Shown here: one piece after another, positions 36,351 through 47,425 of the stretch | Layout of the letters: each line of letters starts with the position of its first letter | Numbering within the stretch: the stretch's first letter is position 1 | DNA from: Harmonia axyridis | Taxonomy: Eukaryota > Arthropoda > Insecta > Coleoptera > Coccinellidae | Length of the DNA stretch: 64,000 nt | Reading direction: 5' to 3' | NCBI RefSeq assembly: GCF_914767665.1 | Contig: NC_059505.1 | Location: 23,805,506-23,869,505, forward strand | Made by a program: the position numbers and the translations under genes | Notes under the pieces: model-generated | Told to the model about the DNA's origin: nothing | Database searches by the model: none | Seen by the model: only the letters and a program-made list of their open reading frames with translations

Positions 36351-37408
36351 TAAATCACGTGATTTTTTTAACTGAAGTGCTGAAAATCAATCGATGGAAA
36401 TGACATTGTCAATGAAAGCATTCTCCTCAATATGAATGGAATTTAATTCCTCACACCTCTACTATAGTTTCTCCAATTTCCCACTGTTGTCTAATTGGGA
36501 GACTTTTCTCCTTTCTGCATCTCACTTTTTTTTCTATTTGGTTCTTTGAATGAGTTATTTCTTCTAATCTGTCTTTCTTATTGGGATTTGTATCATCTTT
36601 CTGAATTTCCTATTTTCATGCTCCTTCCGCGTTTCTATTGTCTTCTGTCTTGGTTGTTATCATAGACTATGTCTTCTGATAGTTATTGCATCGCCATATA
36701 TGGGTTAGGATTATAATTTGAGAAATATACCATATGATGTTCAATTTACTAATTTAAGTACGTGTGGAAAGCTAAGCATGTTGGAAAATCAATCCGTGGA
36801 AATTGTTTCGGGTCGATTTGATCTCCCATCCAGCTCATCCCTGTGACGGGGTGTTCATACGTAGGATATAATTCGAATTGAAGAGTTGTGTCGTCCCAGC
36901 TGAATCCAAATATCCTCGCCAGGCAAAATCTATTTATCAGGTCTTGTTCAGGGGTTCCACATTACCCAGTAGATTTAATATTAGAGCATAGCTGGCTAAA
37001 TTACAACATTGTAGATTAGCTTGTGTTTATTCAGAGAGTAGCGGCGATAAGTTGGCCGTAGGGTGGCAGCGTTTCCACCCTTCCTAGCCTTGTTTGAATT
37101 TATGGTCAAGTGATGGCCGTAAAGCACCTTTGATGGTGAATGCTTTGGACTACGTTTTATTCGGTTAATGTGGAATCACAAATCCTCGGATTAACTACAA
37201 TCTGTTGATGTTAAGTTGTTGAAACTAACAACATATTTCATTATGCTTTTACTGTGTGTGTATTGAAGGAAGATTGAAACAACTCTTGATTCGCGTTTAT
37301 TTGTGAAAGATCAGCATTCCTTATGAAGACTCCTTGCCTTCATACCGTTATGAGAGCCAATTCGAAATAAATGAAAATTTCAAATGGTTAATTTTGGTTG
37401 AGGAAAGT
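36351..37408. other. No gene recognised
   Basis: Could include the decayed upstream part of the minus-strand element at 35850, but no RT motif was found. The 36830-37170 part is GC-richer without frame or motif. Confidence 0.4.
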
Positions 37409-38101
37409 ATGGGAAATGCGGACAAAATGACATACTGTAGCGTTTTTCAATCATATATTTTTAGTTATTGTAAAAATACCACCATTTTGGTGTTTAATAC
37501 TTACTGGGTGAATTGGTCGCAGCAGGTTTAACCTTTGTTTTGTCAAAATAAGGCGCTAACGTTAAGTGACAATTGCATTTGTGAGCTTTTGGCTTTCTTA
37601 TGCCTTGTCCCTGGGGAAGTGGTGAAAGAATTTCAATAGGAAAGGATATCGTATCTTTTACAAGATACATACCAGAATTTCACGTTATATCACGTATGGT
37701 GAGTGCAAATTGAGTACAAAACAACATGAAAATGAGCTCATTACCTTCACCTGAAAATCAATCAACAACATTCCATGTTATTTCCAAAAATATATTTTCT
37801 TGACATGTATCGGATAAAACGACAAACCATGTCGTTTTGTCCATCAGGATAGTATGTCATTTTGTCCGATACATACTTTTTATGATATTGAAGCATAATT
37901 TCAAAAAAAAACTAATATCCATCTTAAAACTTATACATATTATTACGTCATGACAGTACCAACAAGAATACTTTAAAAAACAACGAATATTGTAATGACA
38001 CTCTCCAGAAGCAATTCAGAAACCAAGTGAACAAAAAAATTTCAACCGACCTAAATACATTTGCAGCTACTGCATCAGTGAAGTAGACACTAGGATGTCA
38101 A
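37409..38101 (+). mobile_element. Pogo/mariner-like non-autonomous element, copy A (right end lost)
   Basis: Starts TATGGGAAATGCGGACAAAATGACATACTG and stays similar to the element at 61427-62716 through TTTTTCAATC, CTTGTCCC-GAGGAAGTGGTGAAAG-like sequence, TACAAGATACATACCAG, GTATCGGA-AAAA-GACA, the TATGTCATTTTGTCC palindrome, ATTACGTCATGA and GACACTCTCCAGAAGCAATT. Similarity stops at AGGATGTCAAT (38101), where an RT fragment begins. It lacks the ~450 bp that hold coding remnants in copy B. Confidence 0.8.
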
Positions 38102-38103
38102 TA

Positions 38104-38420
38104 TAGTGATGAGAATATAAGTGAAACTCAATTTGACTTTAGAAATGGTCTGAGAACCCGAGATGCTTTCTTCTCGATGCAGATACTAATCCAAAAATGC
38201 CTCGATGAGCATAGTAATGCCTTCGCATGTTTTATAGATTACGAGAAGGCATTTGACAACGTAAGACACGACAAACTAATGTCTTTACTTAAACAAATTG
38301 GGAAGGGACATAAGGACTGAAACCAGTCAGCTCATAGAAAAATTGGAAGTAGGACATCATCGGACATACAAATCCTCAAAGGCGTCAGAGAGGGTTGCAT
38401 ACCTATATATACGCAGAAGA
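38104..38420 (+). pseudogene. Non-LTR reverse transcriptase fragment (motif A)
   Basis: The plus strand reads QFDFRNGLRTRDAFFSMQIL then ACFIDYEKAFDNVRHDKL in one frame (38135-38290), i.e. the fingers/palm passage with the first catalytic Asp (FIDY). A frame change follows, then LKGVREGC-like sequence (near 38370-38400), the degenerate equivalent of the GVRQGC box. FADD is absent. The R-N-G-L-x-T-R-D / CFIDxEKAFD style differs from both the Jockey and the RTE relics elsewhere in the window, so this is another family. Confidence 0.8.
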
Positions 38421-38769
38421 AGTAAAAATCTCAGAAAAAACTTTGTCTCCTGTAAAGGTATTGTGTATGAATTTGTGTATTTGTTTAAGGAAAAGTGATT
38501 AAATAACACCTGTTCTGATGAACCAATAGAATCCGTGAATTTCCCATGGTTACTGCCTATTGATGAGTGAATATACCCTTGACGACGTGGCATAATCGTT
38601 TCGGTGTTTTGCCTCCTGTCATATTTTGATCATTTCCATAGTAACATTCGCCAAAAAGAAGTAGCTCCGAAAAATGTCATTGAATTTTTCAAAATGCATT
38701 GCTTTGATTTTATAGTTATAGAAATAAAAATATTATTCGTTATATAATCATAACAAATACCAACTCGAG

Positions 38770-38898
38770 CATAGACAATATATTTCGATTATACACTCTT
38801 CACTCGACGTATTTCTCGAATAACCACTCGATCTGCGCTCTCTTGATGTTTCGCGAACTACCTCTCGAAGCTCGGTGTATAATCGAATGTTGTCCATG
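38770..38898. mobile_element. 129-bp fold-back with TTCGATTATACAC arms and CTCGA repeats
   Basis: CATAGACAATATATTTCGAT-TATACAC (38770-38796) is inverted at 38875-38898 (CATGGACAACATTCGATTATACAC). The 78-bp centre repeats CTCGA-type blocks (ACTCGACG, TCTCGAAT, ACTCGATC, TCTCGAAG). Non-coding. Confidence 0.7.
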
Positions 38899-39504
38899 TT
38901 CTTGTGATATTATAACTTAATGTTATTTTGAACTAATCTCTTAGCCTCAGTTTTGGTGTAGGTTAATTCTTCAGAATCAGAACTGAAGGGTAGGTATGAC
39001 TTTTATATTCCCTGCTAAGTTTTCTCGTTAGTCAAAAAAATCCCATTTTTTCTTCAGAAAAAGGCAAATGAATTGGCCTACAGTCTAGTTGAACTACATA
39101 CGGTCCTGTAAAGGGTAGCCAAAGTCCGTCTCCGAAACATGGACTGGTTTTGGGATGCACGTTACCGTGAAATTACTGTACTGACTTCCCCAGGGCAAAC
39201 CCTCGCTTTCCCACATCCATCTCAACTAGCTGGTCCCGGCTTGAAATTATAGACGCCGAGATGCTGCTGCTCCCGGTTTTTCCAGGAATTACCATGTCCT
39301 ACCGAAACCTCTAATGAAGTAAGTAACGGTCAAACTGTATAATGATATGACGCCCTCGAAGAATGACCCAAACACTAAGTGTCACTCGGTTCACTTGGAG
39401 GATGAGTTATATTTCATCAATAGCACCGAATCAATGCTAATTGACTTCACTGCTTCTGTAATGTATTCCACCAAAACATGGGATATTTTTAGTGCGATTA
39501 CTAT
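38899..39504. other. No gene recognised; GC-richer 39090-39330
   Basis: The 39090-39330 part is GC-richer (GGACTGGTTTTGGGATGCAC; CTGGTCCCGGCTTGAAATTA) with broken frames. Possibly an old repeat. No motif. Confidence 0.35.
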
Positions 39505-40750
39505 TACATTTATTCAAATTCAAATTTATTCGTCACCCTCAAAATTTTACAGGGAATGTCAACAATCAAGAAATATTAATACATATTTCAAGAAAAATCA
39601 TCCATAAATGTGGAATACTAAATAATGTCAATTCTAAAATATACAAATTAATAAAAAACAATACTTTAACATATTGGACAAACTAAAAACACAGAGATAT
39701 ATAAATAAAAAATAAAAATAAAATAAATTAGATAAAATACGATGTAATAGTGACTAGAACTGGTATGCCATAAATTCATCCATGGAATAGAATGCACCCT
39801 CGATGAGAATCGCTTTGACTTGACGCTTGAATGTTATGTCATGCAGCGATGTTAGCCGCTGGGGAAGTTTGTTGTAAAATCTCGTTCCATTAAAGATGTG
39901 CGTGTTTTGGGTTTAAGTCAATCTATGCCTTGGGGTTATAAGGTTGTCTCCGAACCTGGTGTTATGGTTGTGAATCGCCGAATGTCTTTGGAAAGTGTCC
40001 CGATTTTTGTGTACATATAGTAGGCACTCTAAGATATAACAGGATGATAAGGTAAGCACACCATATTTCTTGAAAAGAGGTCTACAGCTTGTGATTTGGC
40101 TTACTCCCGCCATCAACCTCAATGCCTGTTTTGTTTCAGGAACACTCTATTTGCTTCAGGAGATGCACCCCATAGGATTATGCCGTAGATCATCCTACTG
40201 TGAAAGTGTGTGTGATATGTGAGTAACGCTTCCTTTTCTGTTAATATATTTTTTATTCATCGTATGGCGAATAATGCTGAGGATAGTTTGCTGCATAACT
40301 CATTAGCTTTTTTCATCCATGTCAAATTTCCGCTGATTGAAACCGCGAGCAATGAAATAGTTTTCGTTTCATGAAGTTTTGTACTCACTACCATCTCCTG
40401 GGTTTTCTCTTCATTTACTTTCATGTCATTTGAATGGAACCATTCGATAGCACTTTTAATCGTTCCATGTGATTTGTTCAGCAGTAAATTTCTGTCTTTT
40501 GCTCTGTTCAAAAATGACGTATCATCAGCAAAGATAGTCTCATCGTCTGCAGCAACGTTACTTGTCAGGTCATCGATAAATATGAGAAATAGAATGGGCC
40601 CAAGCACTGATCCTTGGGGAACTCCTGCAGTAATTTTAACTTTGGAAGACCTCTTACCATCCAGATCCACCACCTGGTACCGATCACTCAGATACGACCT
40701 CAACAAATCCAATGCTGGACCCCTCACACCGATATACTCAACACAATTTT
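39505..40750 (-). pseudogene. Jockey-like retrotransposon 3' half (RT palm to 3' tail)
   Basis: The minus-strand frame 40727-40257 (156 codons) has SYLSDRYQVV, then AGVPQGSVLGPILFLIFIDD (motif B area) and TIFADDTSF (motif C with both catalytic Asp), then KVNEEKTQEMVVS. The residues FLGV..., expected next, are altered (LLAVSISGNLTWMKK). Downstream, interrupted frames lead to RFYNKLPQRLTS and GAFYSMDEFMAYQF with a stop at 39754, the normal C-terminus. An AATAAAATAAAAA-rich stretch (39700-39735) and a GAATAAATTTGAATTTGAATAAA-type end (minus strand, near 39510) mark the 3' tail. The 5' half, with endonuclease and RT motif A, is missing, as in ordinary 5'-truncated insertions. Confidence 0.9.
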
Positions 40751-41039
40751 AATACAAACTACTATATTTTTTTTGATCTGAAGCATAAAAATATTCACAA
40801 CAAATGAAATTGCTTTTTTTTCTCTTTTAAAAATTATATAACATGATAGATGAATTTCTTGTCAAATTATGAAAATCATCTAAAGTCTTAGCGTCACACA
40901 TGTGTCCATTTTGCAAGAATTCAAGAAATATGCCGATATATGACGTCCATATTTGACGGCCTTATATTTCGGATAAAATTATAGTTTCCCATGTGATATG
41001 TATGAACCTTTGGCTATTTTCTAAACTTCATTCAAATCA
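40751..41039. other. No gene recognised
   Basis: AT-rich spacer between the 5'-truncated LINE and the AACGAA-rich repeat. Confidence 0.4.
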
Positions 41040-41360
41040 GACTTTGCAGGTATTGCACTAAGCCAGCCCATTTATGCAAAGAAAACCTACGTTGAATCAA
41101 CGTGAACGTTCAATGAACAACATTGGTCCCGTTTTACCAATGAGTTTCGTTAAACTCATTCATTGTGCCAACGAACGTTAATATAATGAATAAATTTCAT
41201 TGGGACAACGAAACTCATTCATTTGGCCGATGAATTTTCATATGTTGAACCAATGTATCATAGTAGTAATATTTAAAACATTCGGTCTACTGCCTCAATG
41301 TATGATAATTCGTTGGCACAATGAACGCGTTCATCGGCTTTATGAATGAATTTATTGCTC
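41040..41360. repeat. Dense short inverted and direct repeats (CATTGTGCCAACGAA type)
   Basis: CATTCATTGTGCCAACGAACG (41157) recurs inverted as ATTCGTTGGCACAATGAACG (41309). Related blocks are CATTGGTCCCGTTT, CATTGGGACAACGAAACTCA, and GAGTTTCGTTAAACTCATTC. The AACGAA/TTCATTG words recur through 300 bp in both orientations. Probably a decayed element built from internal repeats. Confidence 0.6.
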
Positions 41361-42085
41361 AACGTACTTTTTTAATGTATTTACGTACACTTTTCGTTCA
41401 GTACGTATACGATATGAAGAAAAAATATTTATGGGAATACATCTAGTTGGCATCGAGTTAAACAAAGTGCGACCTCACTCTAATTATACCAAGGCCACAG
41501 GTTCAGCTGTCAACACTCCATTCGAGTCAGGTGGGTATTTACCGGCCAAGCTAAACAGTGTATCCCTATCAGCTACAAAGAGATGTTCGATGGGCGCCAT
41601 GTACATGCAACTTTTCAGCAAATACCCTACAAGGTCTACCTTAAACAACACCAACCTACCAAGTAACGAAGGAATAAAAAAATATCGAGACTGTTAACTG
41701 TTTGTTCACCCCATACAACGTCTGTAAATCTCTATTAATAAGCTGGAAATACTGGGGACGCAAAACAATACTGAATAACTACTACACTGATAACTGTAGT
41801 TGATAATTCAAATATGTATTAATAATGTCAAGTAAAAAAAAATAAATACATATATAGTATTTGGTCTAATGAAGTAACAGAACCACGAAGCCCTCAACAA
41901 TAGGCGAACATAGCGTAATCTAGCTGCGTCGCCTGAACTCGTCGGAAAATTGTCGATCTTTTCGATTTGTCATTTTCGAATTCACGACATCAAATAAGGT
42001 TAGGGGGAAGGGAGAAATCTGACTGATTGAAATGCCTATAACTTGAGTTCGGCTCAACATTTTTGAGCAAATTAGATCTCGTCTG
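41361..42085. other. Unassigned
   Basis: Both strands of 41431-41697 are nearly free of stops and the segment is GC-richer than its neighbours, but no family was recognised in either direction. Confidence 0.35.
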
Positions 42086-42677
42086 AGAGATAATATCTTG
42101 TTGATTGAGGACAAAATATACTCATGATAAATTTGTTTTTACTGCTTTCGATAGGAGGTGCTGAGTCAGAAGTTCATTTTACTCCGAAATTTAAAATATA
42201 TGATAGGATTTCCTTAACAGAAACAGAATATCCATAAAATTTGCAAAAAACCTGAAGGTCGCAAAACGATAGTTTCAGGCGTTCTGAAGTTATGGCCGAA
42301 AAAAGATATTCTTCAACTGGTGCACTGAAAACCCAAATTGTTTCTTTAACTTCTGACAGAAAGAGAAACTCCATCAAATTTGTATGGAAAAACCAAAAGG
42401 TCGCAAAGCGATAGCTTCAGGCGTTCTGAAGTTATGGCCGAAAAAAGATATTTTTCAACTGAAGCAATGAAAAACTATCGCTTTGCAACCTTCAGGTTTT
42501 TGCATGAAAGTTTGATGGAAGTTCTGTTCCTGTCAAGAAAATCCTATCATTACATTTGATATTTCGGAGTAAAATGAACAAAACAATGAACTTCTGACTT
42601 AGCGCCTCCTGTAGAAAGCAGCAAAACCAAATTTATCATGAGTATATTTTATCCTCAATCAACAAGATATTATCTTA
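42086..42677. mobile_element. Fold-back element, ~190-bp arms, with internal 65-bp direct repeat
   Basis: The left arm from 42086 (AGATAATATCTTGTTGATTG, AAAATATACTCATGATAAAT, CAGAAGTTCATTTTACTCCG, ATGATAGGATT) is inverted on the right up to 42677. Inside, GGTCGCAAAACGATAGTTTC-AGGCGTTCTGAAGTTATGGCC and following bases at 42258-42322 are repeated at 42399-42463, and a third, inverted piece (ACTATCGCTTTGCAACCTTC) lies at 42474. Non-coding; all open frames in it are incidental. Confidence 0.85.
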
Positions 42678-44580
42678 CAGTCACAGTGATAATTCAAAAA
42701 GATAGAGAATTTTCCAAGGATTACATTGAAGATGTCTTAAAATTTGTACCTACGTATATGATCATATGATCAATAAATCGAATCAGATTATCAAGTTCAA
42801 CTAAATAATACATAACTATTGATAATTGATGAAGAAAGACATACATACTCAAATCAGTTCTGCATCTCTGCATGGAAATATTGCAATAAGTACTGCGCAC
42901 TGACCACAGTACTCACTAGAATGAGAAATAATTTCATTCCATTGTTGAGAAGAATAGTATTCCCTAATATTTTTGTTTTCTTCCGAAAAGTTATTGAATG
43001 ACAAAGTACGTAAGGTTCATACTGTACTATAGTGAAAAAAACTCCTCATTTGATTTTACTTGAATGCTATATTGATAGTAACACAAACATATACTTCATA
43101 TATTATATAACTTAATGAACAAATCAGCATTCTCCCATATTTTAATGTGATGATTTTATGGGGCTCCTAATTTCATCAGAACATATCTTACTTTCAGTAG
43201 TTTCCGTGAGTTAATGTTGCAGTAAACAATTTGCAATTAACATAATTTATCATTTATTAATAAAAAATCCACTACAAAAAACCACCTAATTAAATACGAC
43301 ATATTTCAGTAATATCGATACCAGGTATTCTAATGAGTAGGTACTTCTGATTCAATTAATTATCATTTTAATTTAATACCAAATCTGCTGAGGTTTTTAA
43401 CTGTTCTCTTGTATCATACGTTGAAATGTATGATGAACCGTTCACATTTCCTCTGCCAATACTGAGATTTATCGATACTGCTTCATTATTTGAAGTTAAC
43501 CATTTTTCTCTTTTTCAAAAGAATCATTATATCCGTCATCAACACTAACATTATTTTTTTTTTTCATTTTAACTAAAACTACTAGCTGACTTGTTACTAA
43601 TGTAAATTTCAAATGTTCAACAATTTGAGTTTATAGAACACTCATTCTCAATCTGATGAGATATGTGTAAGTTAATTACAACCGATGGGCGAAAAGCTTT
43701 GAAAAGTCATTGTACATTTTATGGGAAGTCATGGAAAATCCTCAGGAAGAAGGTCATGAGTACTCAATTGAAGTCATGTGAAGTCCTGACAATTTGTGTA
43801 TGATTTATGGAACTTTTCTGCTGATTTACGTACTTTTTTTCATAAGCTATTTGGGTTCAAATATTGCAACTAAATTTCAAAATTTAGTTGCAAGACCGAT
43901 CTCGATGAAATTCCGTAAGTATGGTAGGTCAGGATGACAACGGATGAGTAGCTAAATGACGTCATTTGAAATCCATGATGGCGGACAATACAAAATTGCG
44001 GGCTCGTTTTTTTTCTCTGGTCGAGATATTCTTGAAATTCAAATGTTTTCTTTAGTAATTTTCATGAATCATGTGGTCTTAACAGACCATAGAACTTAAT
44101 AACCGTTTAAGGGAAATAGAGGAAAGTTGGTCTATTGAAGTCGGATAAGCTTGAATTATTGTTGACTCTACAAGTCTACAGGCTAATCTGAAGGTGGTAA
44201 AAACGACACCACCCTGTTTTTTTTCCATGGAAATACCCAATTTTTATATCATACTCATAATCTCCATGAAATTCTAATTTCGAAATACCCCACTTATCAT
44301 CACTCAACTGTGGTACTTTTTGACGCAGGCCACTTTTTCGAAATGGTTTAAACTAAAGATCATACCGTTCAAAATAGTTTTACTAATAATTTTCATTGTA
44401 TTTCCGAAAAGTTTTCAAGTGTTCTGCAAATTTATAGATAACTAAAGGTGATCCCCAAAGACTGCAATTTTAAAATAATGTCAATAAGTCCATTTTTTCA
44501 GAAGGCATGCCCAGAATTTCTTTTGCCTGTAGGGTAGCCCATAGGATGTAGGTGAGGAGGTTACGAAAATTTTTAGTTAG
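42678..44580. other. No gene recognised; GAAGTCATG repeats near 43720-43790
   Basis: AT-rich. At 43700-43790 GAAGTCATG/AAGTCATTG-type words recur about five times. At 43880-44250 the sequence resembles a dispersed repeat (GATGAAATTCCGTAAGTATG; CACCACCCTGTTTT) but no second copy is in the window. Confidence 0.4.
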
Positions 44581-44640
44581 TAAATATTTAAAAAAATAAA
44601 ATTTCCGCTTCAATCATTTATTGAAGAAAAAAGGTGCGAT
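44581..44640 (-). repeat. Inverted 60-bp copy of the transposon 3' end at 48329
   Basis: The reverse complement (CTTCAATAAATGATTGAAGC, GGAAATTTTATTTTTTTAAA, TATTT) matches 48329-48388 at roughly 57 of 60 positions. That other copy lies directly behind a Tc1/mariner-type transposase relic. The two copies face each other across 3.75 kb, so they behave like terminal inverted repeats of a composite. Confidence 0.85.
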
Positions 44641-44928
44641 CCTCTTGTCCTAGAAATATCAAGATTTATATTCGCTGCTTTTCACTCAATTGATTCATAT
44701 CGAATTAAAATTCTCGAGAAATATGATATTATTCGCCTTAGAGAGATCAGTTAGCATCTAAAACAAATCACTCATGCCAAAATAAAATTGGTATATTACA
44801 TTCAACAGAAAGGCATATACTTGGCTACTTCTAGTAAAATATACAAACAGTGCAAAACTCAATTTAGAAATTATATATCAATTTTTCTCCCAAACCCAAG
44901 TTGAGTAATCACTATATTTCAGTGTTTC

Positions 44929-46027
44929 ATATCACATGTTCAACAGAGCAGAGTTTGGTTGAAATGTCATTTTTTGTTTCTCATCAGAATTAAGTTCTTG
45001 GATGGTAGAATAAAGTTTAGTTCCCGGAGTTGAAGTGTAGAGGGACCTACTTAATCTTGTGCTCCTTCGAACAGGAGTAACCAGTAGTCTACTCGATGAA
45101 TTAGGAACTTCAATTTGGTTGTGCTTATTCTTTGACGTGTTCTTGATGGTTTTTTCCTGAATGGCAAATTTAATAATCATTGATGTGAAAACATTTTTGA
45201 AATCTTTCATAGCTTTGACTCTTTCTTTTTGCGGTTCTTTTTGATCTAATGAAGATTCAATGTCTAATAATTTGAATTTCTCCAACAATCTATCAAGTGA
45301 CTCTTCAACAGAAGTTACCTCTGCCCCTTGCACAACAGCAGTTTTATAGCATTCTACAGCAGATTAAATATTTCCCCGAAACTGTTCTAAGGTTGCTCTG
45401 CATTCCCAGTACTGTGGATCTTCTACAATTGAAGGGCACTTGACACATATAATTTTCAACCATGCTTCACATTGTTCTTTAGGATATCCCTCTGACATTA
45501 AGCAATGCAAATCCTTCATAGCTTCTTTGGCTAATTTATCTAAATCAAAAGGTGCGAACAATAATGTCGTGTCATCCTCATTGGTATATAAAGGTTTATC
45601 AATTTTTGAATCTTCATAGCTGCCTTCTCTTTGAATACGAGAGGTATTGACATTTTCCTTATTTTCTTCTTCTATCAAATCAATTTTAGGCACACCAAAA
45701 CATTTGAGATGCTTGAATGAGGAGAGTTTATTCATTTTTTCCAACCAATCAGACAATCTCCTTCTTAAATCTTGTGGGGCACTTGGGGTAAGATTAAACA
45801 ATGACTGTTCATGACTAGACACACTTGCATTGGAAGATTTTTTTTATCTGAAGGAGTCTGTATATTTCTTGAAGCTTCATTCACCAAACTATGTGAAATG
45901 TTATCAAAGGACACTGACCTGTTCATGATTTCTTGGTCCTCAGTTATTGTCTTTACAATATCTTTATTTGGTAACAAACGGGGGGCCGACATAGATCGTC
46001 TCACCACTTTCTTATTTAAAGTTTCTA
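44929..46027 (-). pseudogene. CKAP2-like gene copy, 5'-truncated, two lesions
   Basis: On the minus strand the sequence encodes RRSMSAPRL, then RRRLSDWLEKMNKL, EEENKENVN, FDLDKLAKEAMKDLHCLM, EGYPKEQCEAWLK, YWECRATLEQFRG, AVECYKTAVVQGAEV and, near the end, LLVTPVRRSTRLSRS, closing at a natural stop at 44929-44931 (NM*). The order matches the C-terminal domain of cytoskeleton-associated protein 2 (CKAP2/CKAP2L), a spindle- and microtubule-associated mitotic protein: acidic helix, E-G-x-P-K-E, Y-W-x-x-x-A-x-L-E, A-x-x-x-Y-x-x-A, then V-T-P-V-R-R-S. Lesions: the A-run at about 45840-45848 has 8 A where the other copy has 9 (frameshift), and a TAA at 45364-45366 replaces a sense codon. Homology to the other copy stops at 46027. 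No introns are seen in the region. Confidence 0.8.
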
Positions 46028-46083
46028 GTTGATCTGCTAGATTGACGAAAAAATATTTTTTCGTCAATCTAGCAGATCAACTA
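46026..46083. repeat. Exact 58-bp palindrome between the inverted CKAP2-like copies
   Basis: TAGTTGATCTGCTAGATTGA-CGAAAAAAT is followed immediately by its perfect reverse complement, centre between 46054 and 46055. It starts exactly where the minus-strand CKAP2-like homology ends. No spacer and no mismatch. Confidence 0.98.
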
Positions 46084-46330
46084 AAGATGACAAAATATAT
46101 GGTTATCAAAAATTAACGTTAAGGAAATCGGTTACTCAGTGGTTTTTAAATAAGTTTTTGCTTTTTCAAGAGAAGAAGGAATTATAAGTCCATGAAATAA
46201 ATTGAAAATTGTGCACATTGTATTTTAGAGTGTACTCCAAGGTGGGAGTGGCAAGAGTTTTACACATATTACTTGCCACCAATTGACCCAGTATTTTTAT
46301 TTTTATTGATTATTTTTTATTCTTGAAAAT

Positions 46331-47425
46331 ATGAGTGAAGAAAACAAAGCCAAAGTTCCTGTAGCCAGAATGACAAAAACAGCACGCTTACGATTGTTAA
46401 AGGCAAACCCAATCATTAAATATCAAATCCAAAAAACAAATAACATGGAAATGGCTAAAAGTTTGAACTTGGATAATGTATTACTCACAAAAAAATCCGT
46501 CGTGGATGAAGCAGCAGGAATTTCATCAAATATTGATAAAGAAATGAAAGTGAGGAAAACTCTAATACCTAACGAAGAATCAAAGAAGTATTCAAGCTCC
46601 AAAATTAAGAAAGAGAATCATGAACAAAGAAAACACAAAGTTAGGCCTAATAAAATAGAAACTTTAAATAAGAAAGTGGTAAGACGATCTATGTCGGCTC
46701 CCCGTTTGAGACCAAATAAAGATATTGTAAAGACAATAACTGAGGACCAAGAAATCATGAACAGGTCAGTGTCCTTTGATAACATTCCACATAGTTTGGT
46801 GAATGAAGCTTCAAGAAATATACAGACTCCTTCAGATAAAAAAAAATCTTTCAATGCAAGTGTGTCTAGTCATGAAAAGTCATTGTTTAATATTACCCCA
46901 AGTGCCCCACAACATTTAAGATGGAGATTGTCTGATTGATTGAAAAAATGAATAAACTCTCCTCATTCAAGCATCTCAACGGTTTTGGTGTGCCTAAAAT
47001 TGATTTGATAGAAGAAGAAAATAAGGAAAATGTCAATACCTCTCGTATTCAAAGAGAAGGCAGCTATGAAGATTTAAAAATTGATAAACCTTTGTATACC
47101 AATGAGGATGACACGACATTATTGTTCGCACCTTTTGATTTAGATAAATTAGCCAAAGAAGCTATGAAGGATTTGCATTGCTTAATGTCAGACGGATATC
47201 CTAAAGAACAATGTGGAGCATGGTTGAACATTATATGTGTCAAGTGCCCTTCAATTGTAGAAGATCCACAGTACTGGGAATGCAGAGCAACCTTGGAACA
47301 GTTTCGGGGAAATATTGGATCTGCTGTAGAATGCTATGAAACTGCTATTGTGCAAGAGGCAGAGGTTACTTCTGTTGAAGAGTCAATTGATAGATTGTTG
47401 GAGAAATTCAAATTATTGACTAGCA
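46331..47425 (+). pseudogene. CKAP2-like gene copy with N-terminal part, broken and 3'-replaced
   Basis: An ATG at 46331 opens MSEENKAKVPVARMTKTARL and continues with basic, Lys/Asn-rich sequence, then the RRSMSAPRL segment, to a stop at 46937-46939. There the other copy's SDWLEKM is SD* here (TGG to TGA), and one G is lost a few bases on, shifting the frame. The second frame goes on to 47425 with DLDKLAKEAMKDLHCLM, DGYPKEQCGAWLN, YWECRATLEQFRGN, VECYETAIVQEAEVTS and EEKF-like end. The following VTPVRR tail is absent because the sequence switches to a transposase. Amino-acid identity to the minus-strand copy is very high (two differences in about 62 residues across the SMSAPRL region), yet the lesions differ: each copy is sound where the other is broken. 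Intronless. Confidence 0.8.

Noticed and set aside
40423..40752. 109-codon plus-strand frame
   Set aside because: It is antisense to the well-supported Jockey RT palm (GVPQGS, FADD) on the minus strand.
41431..41697. 88-codon plus-strand gene
   Set aside because: Starts with ATG but has no motif, splice context or codon bias; the opposite strand is equally open.
45811..46032. Plus-strand frame across the CKAP2-like copy
   Set aside because: Antisense by-product; the same by-product appears opposite the second copy at 46618-46854.
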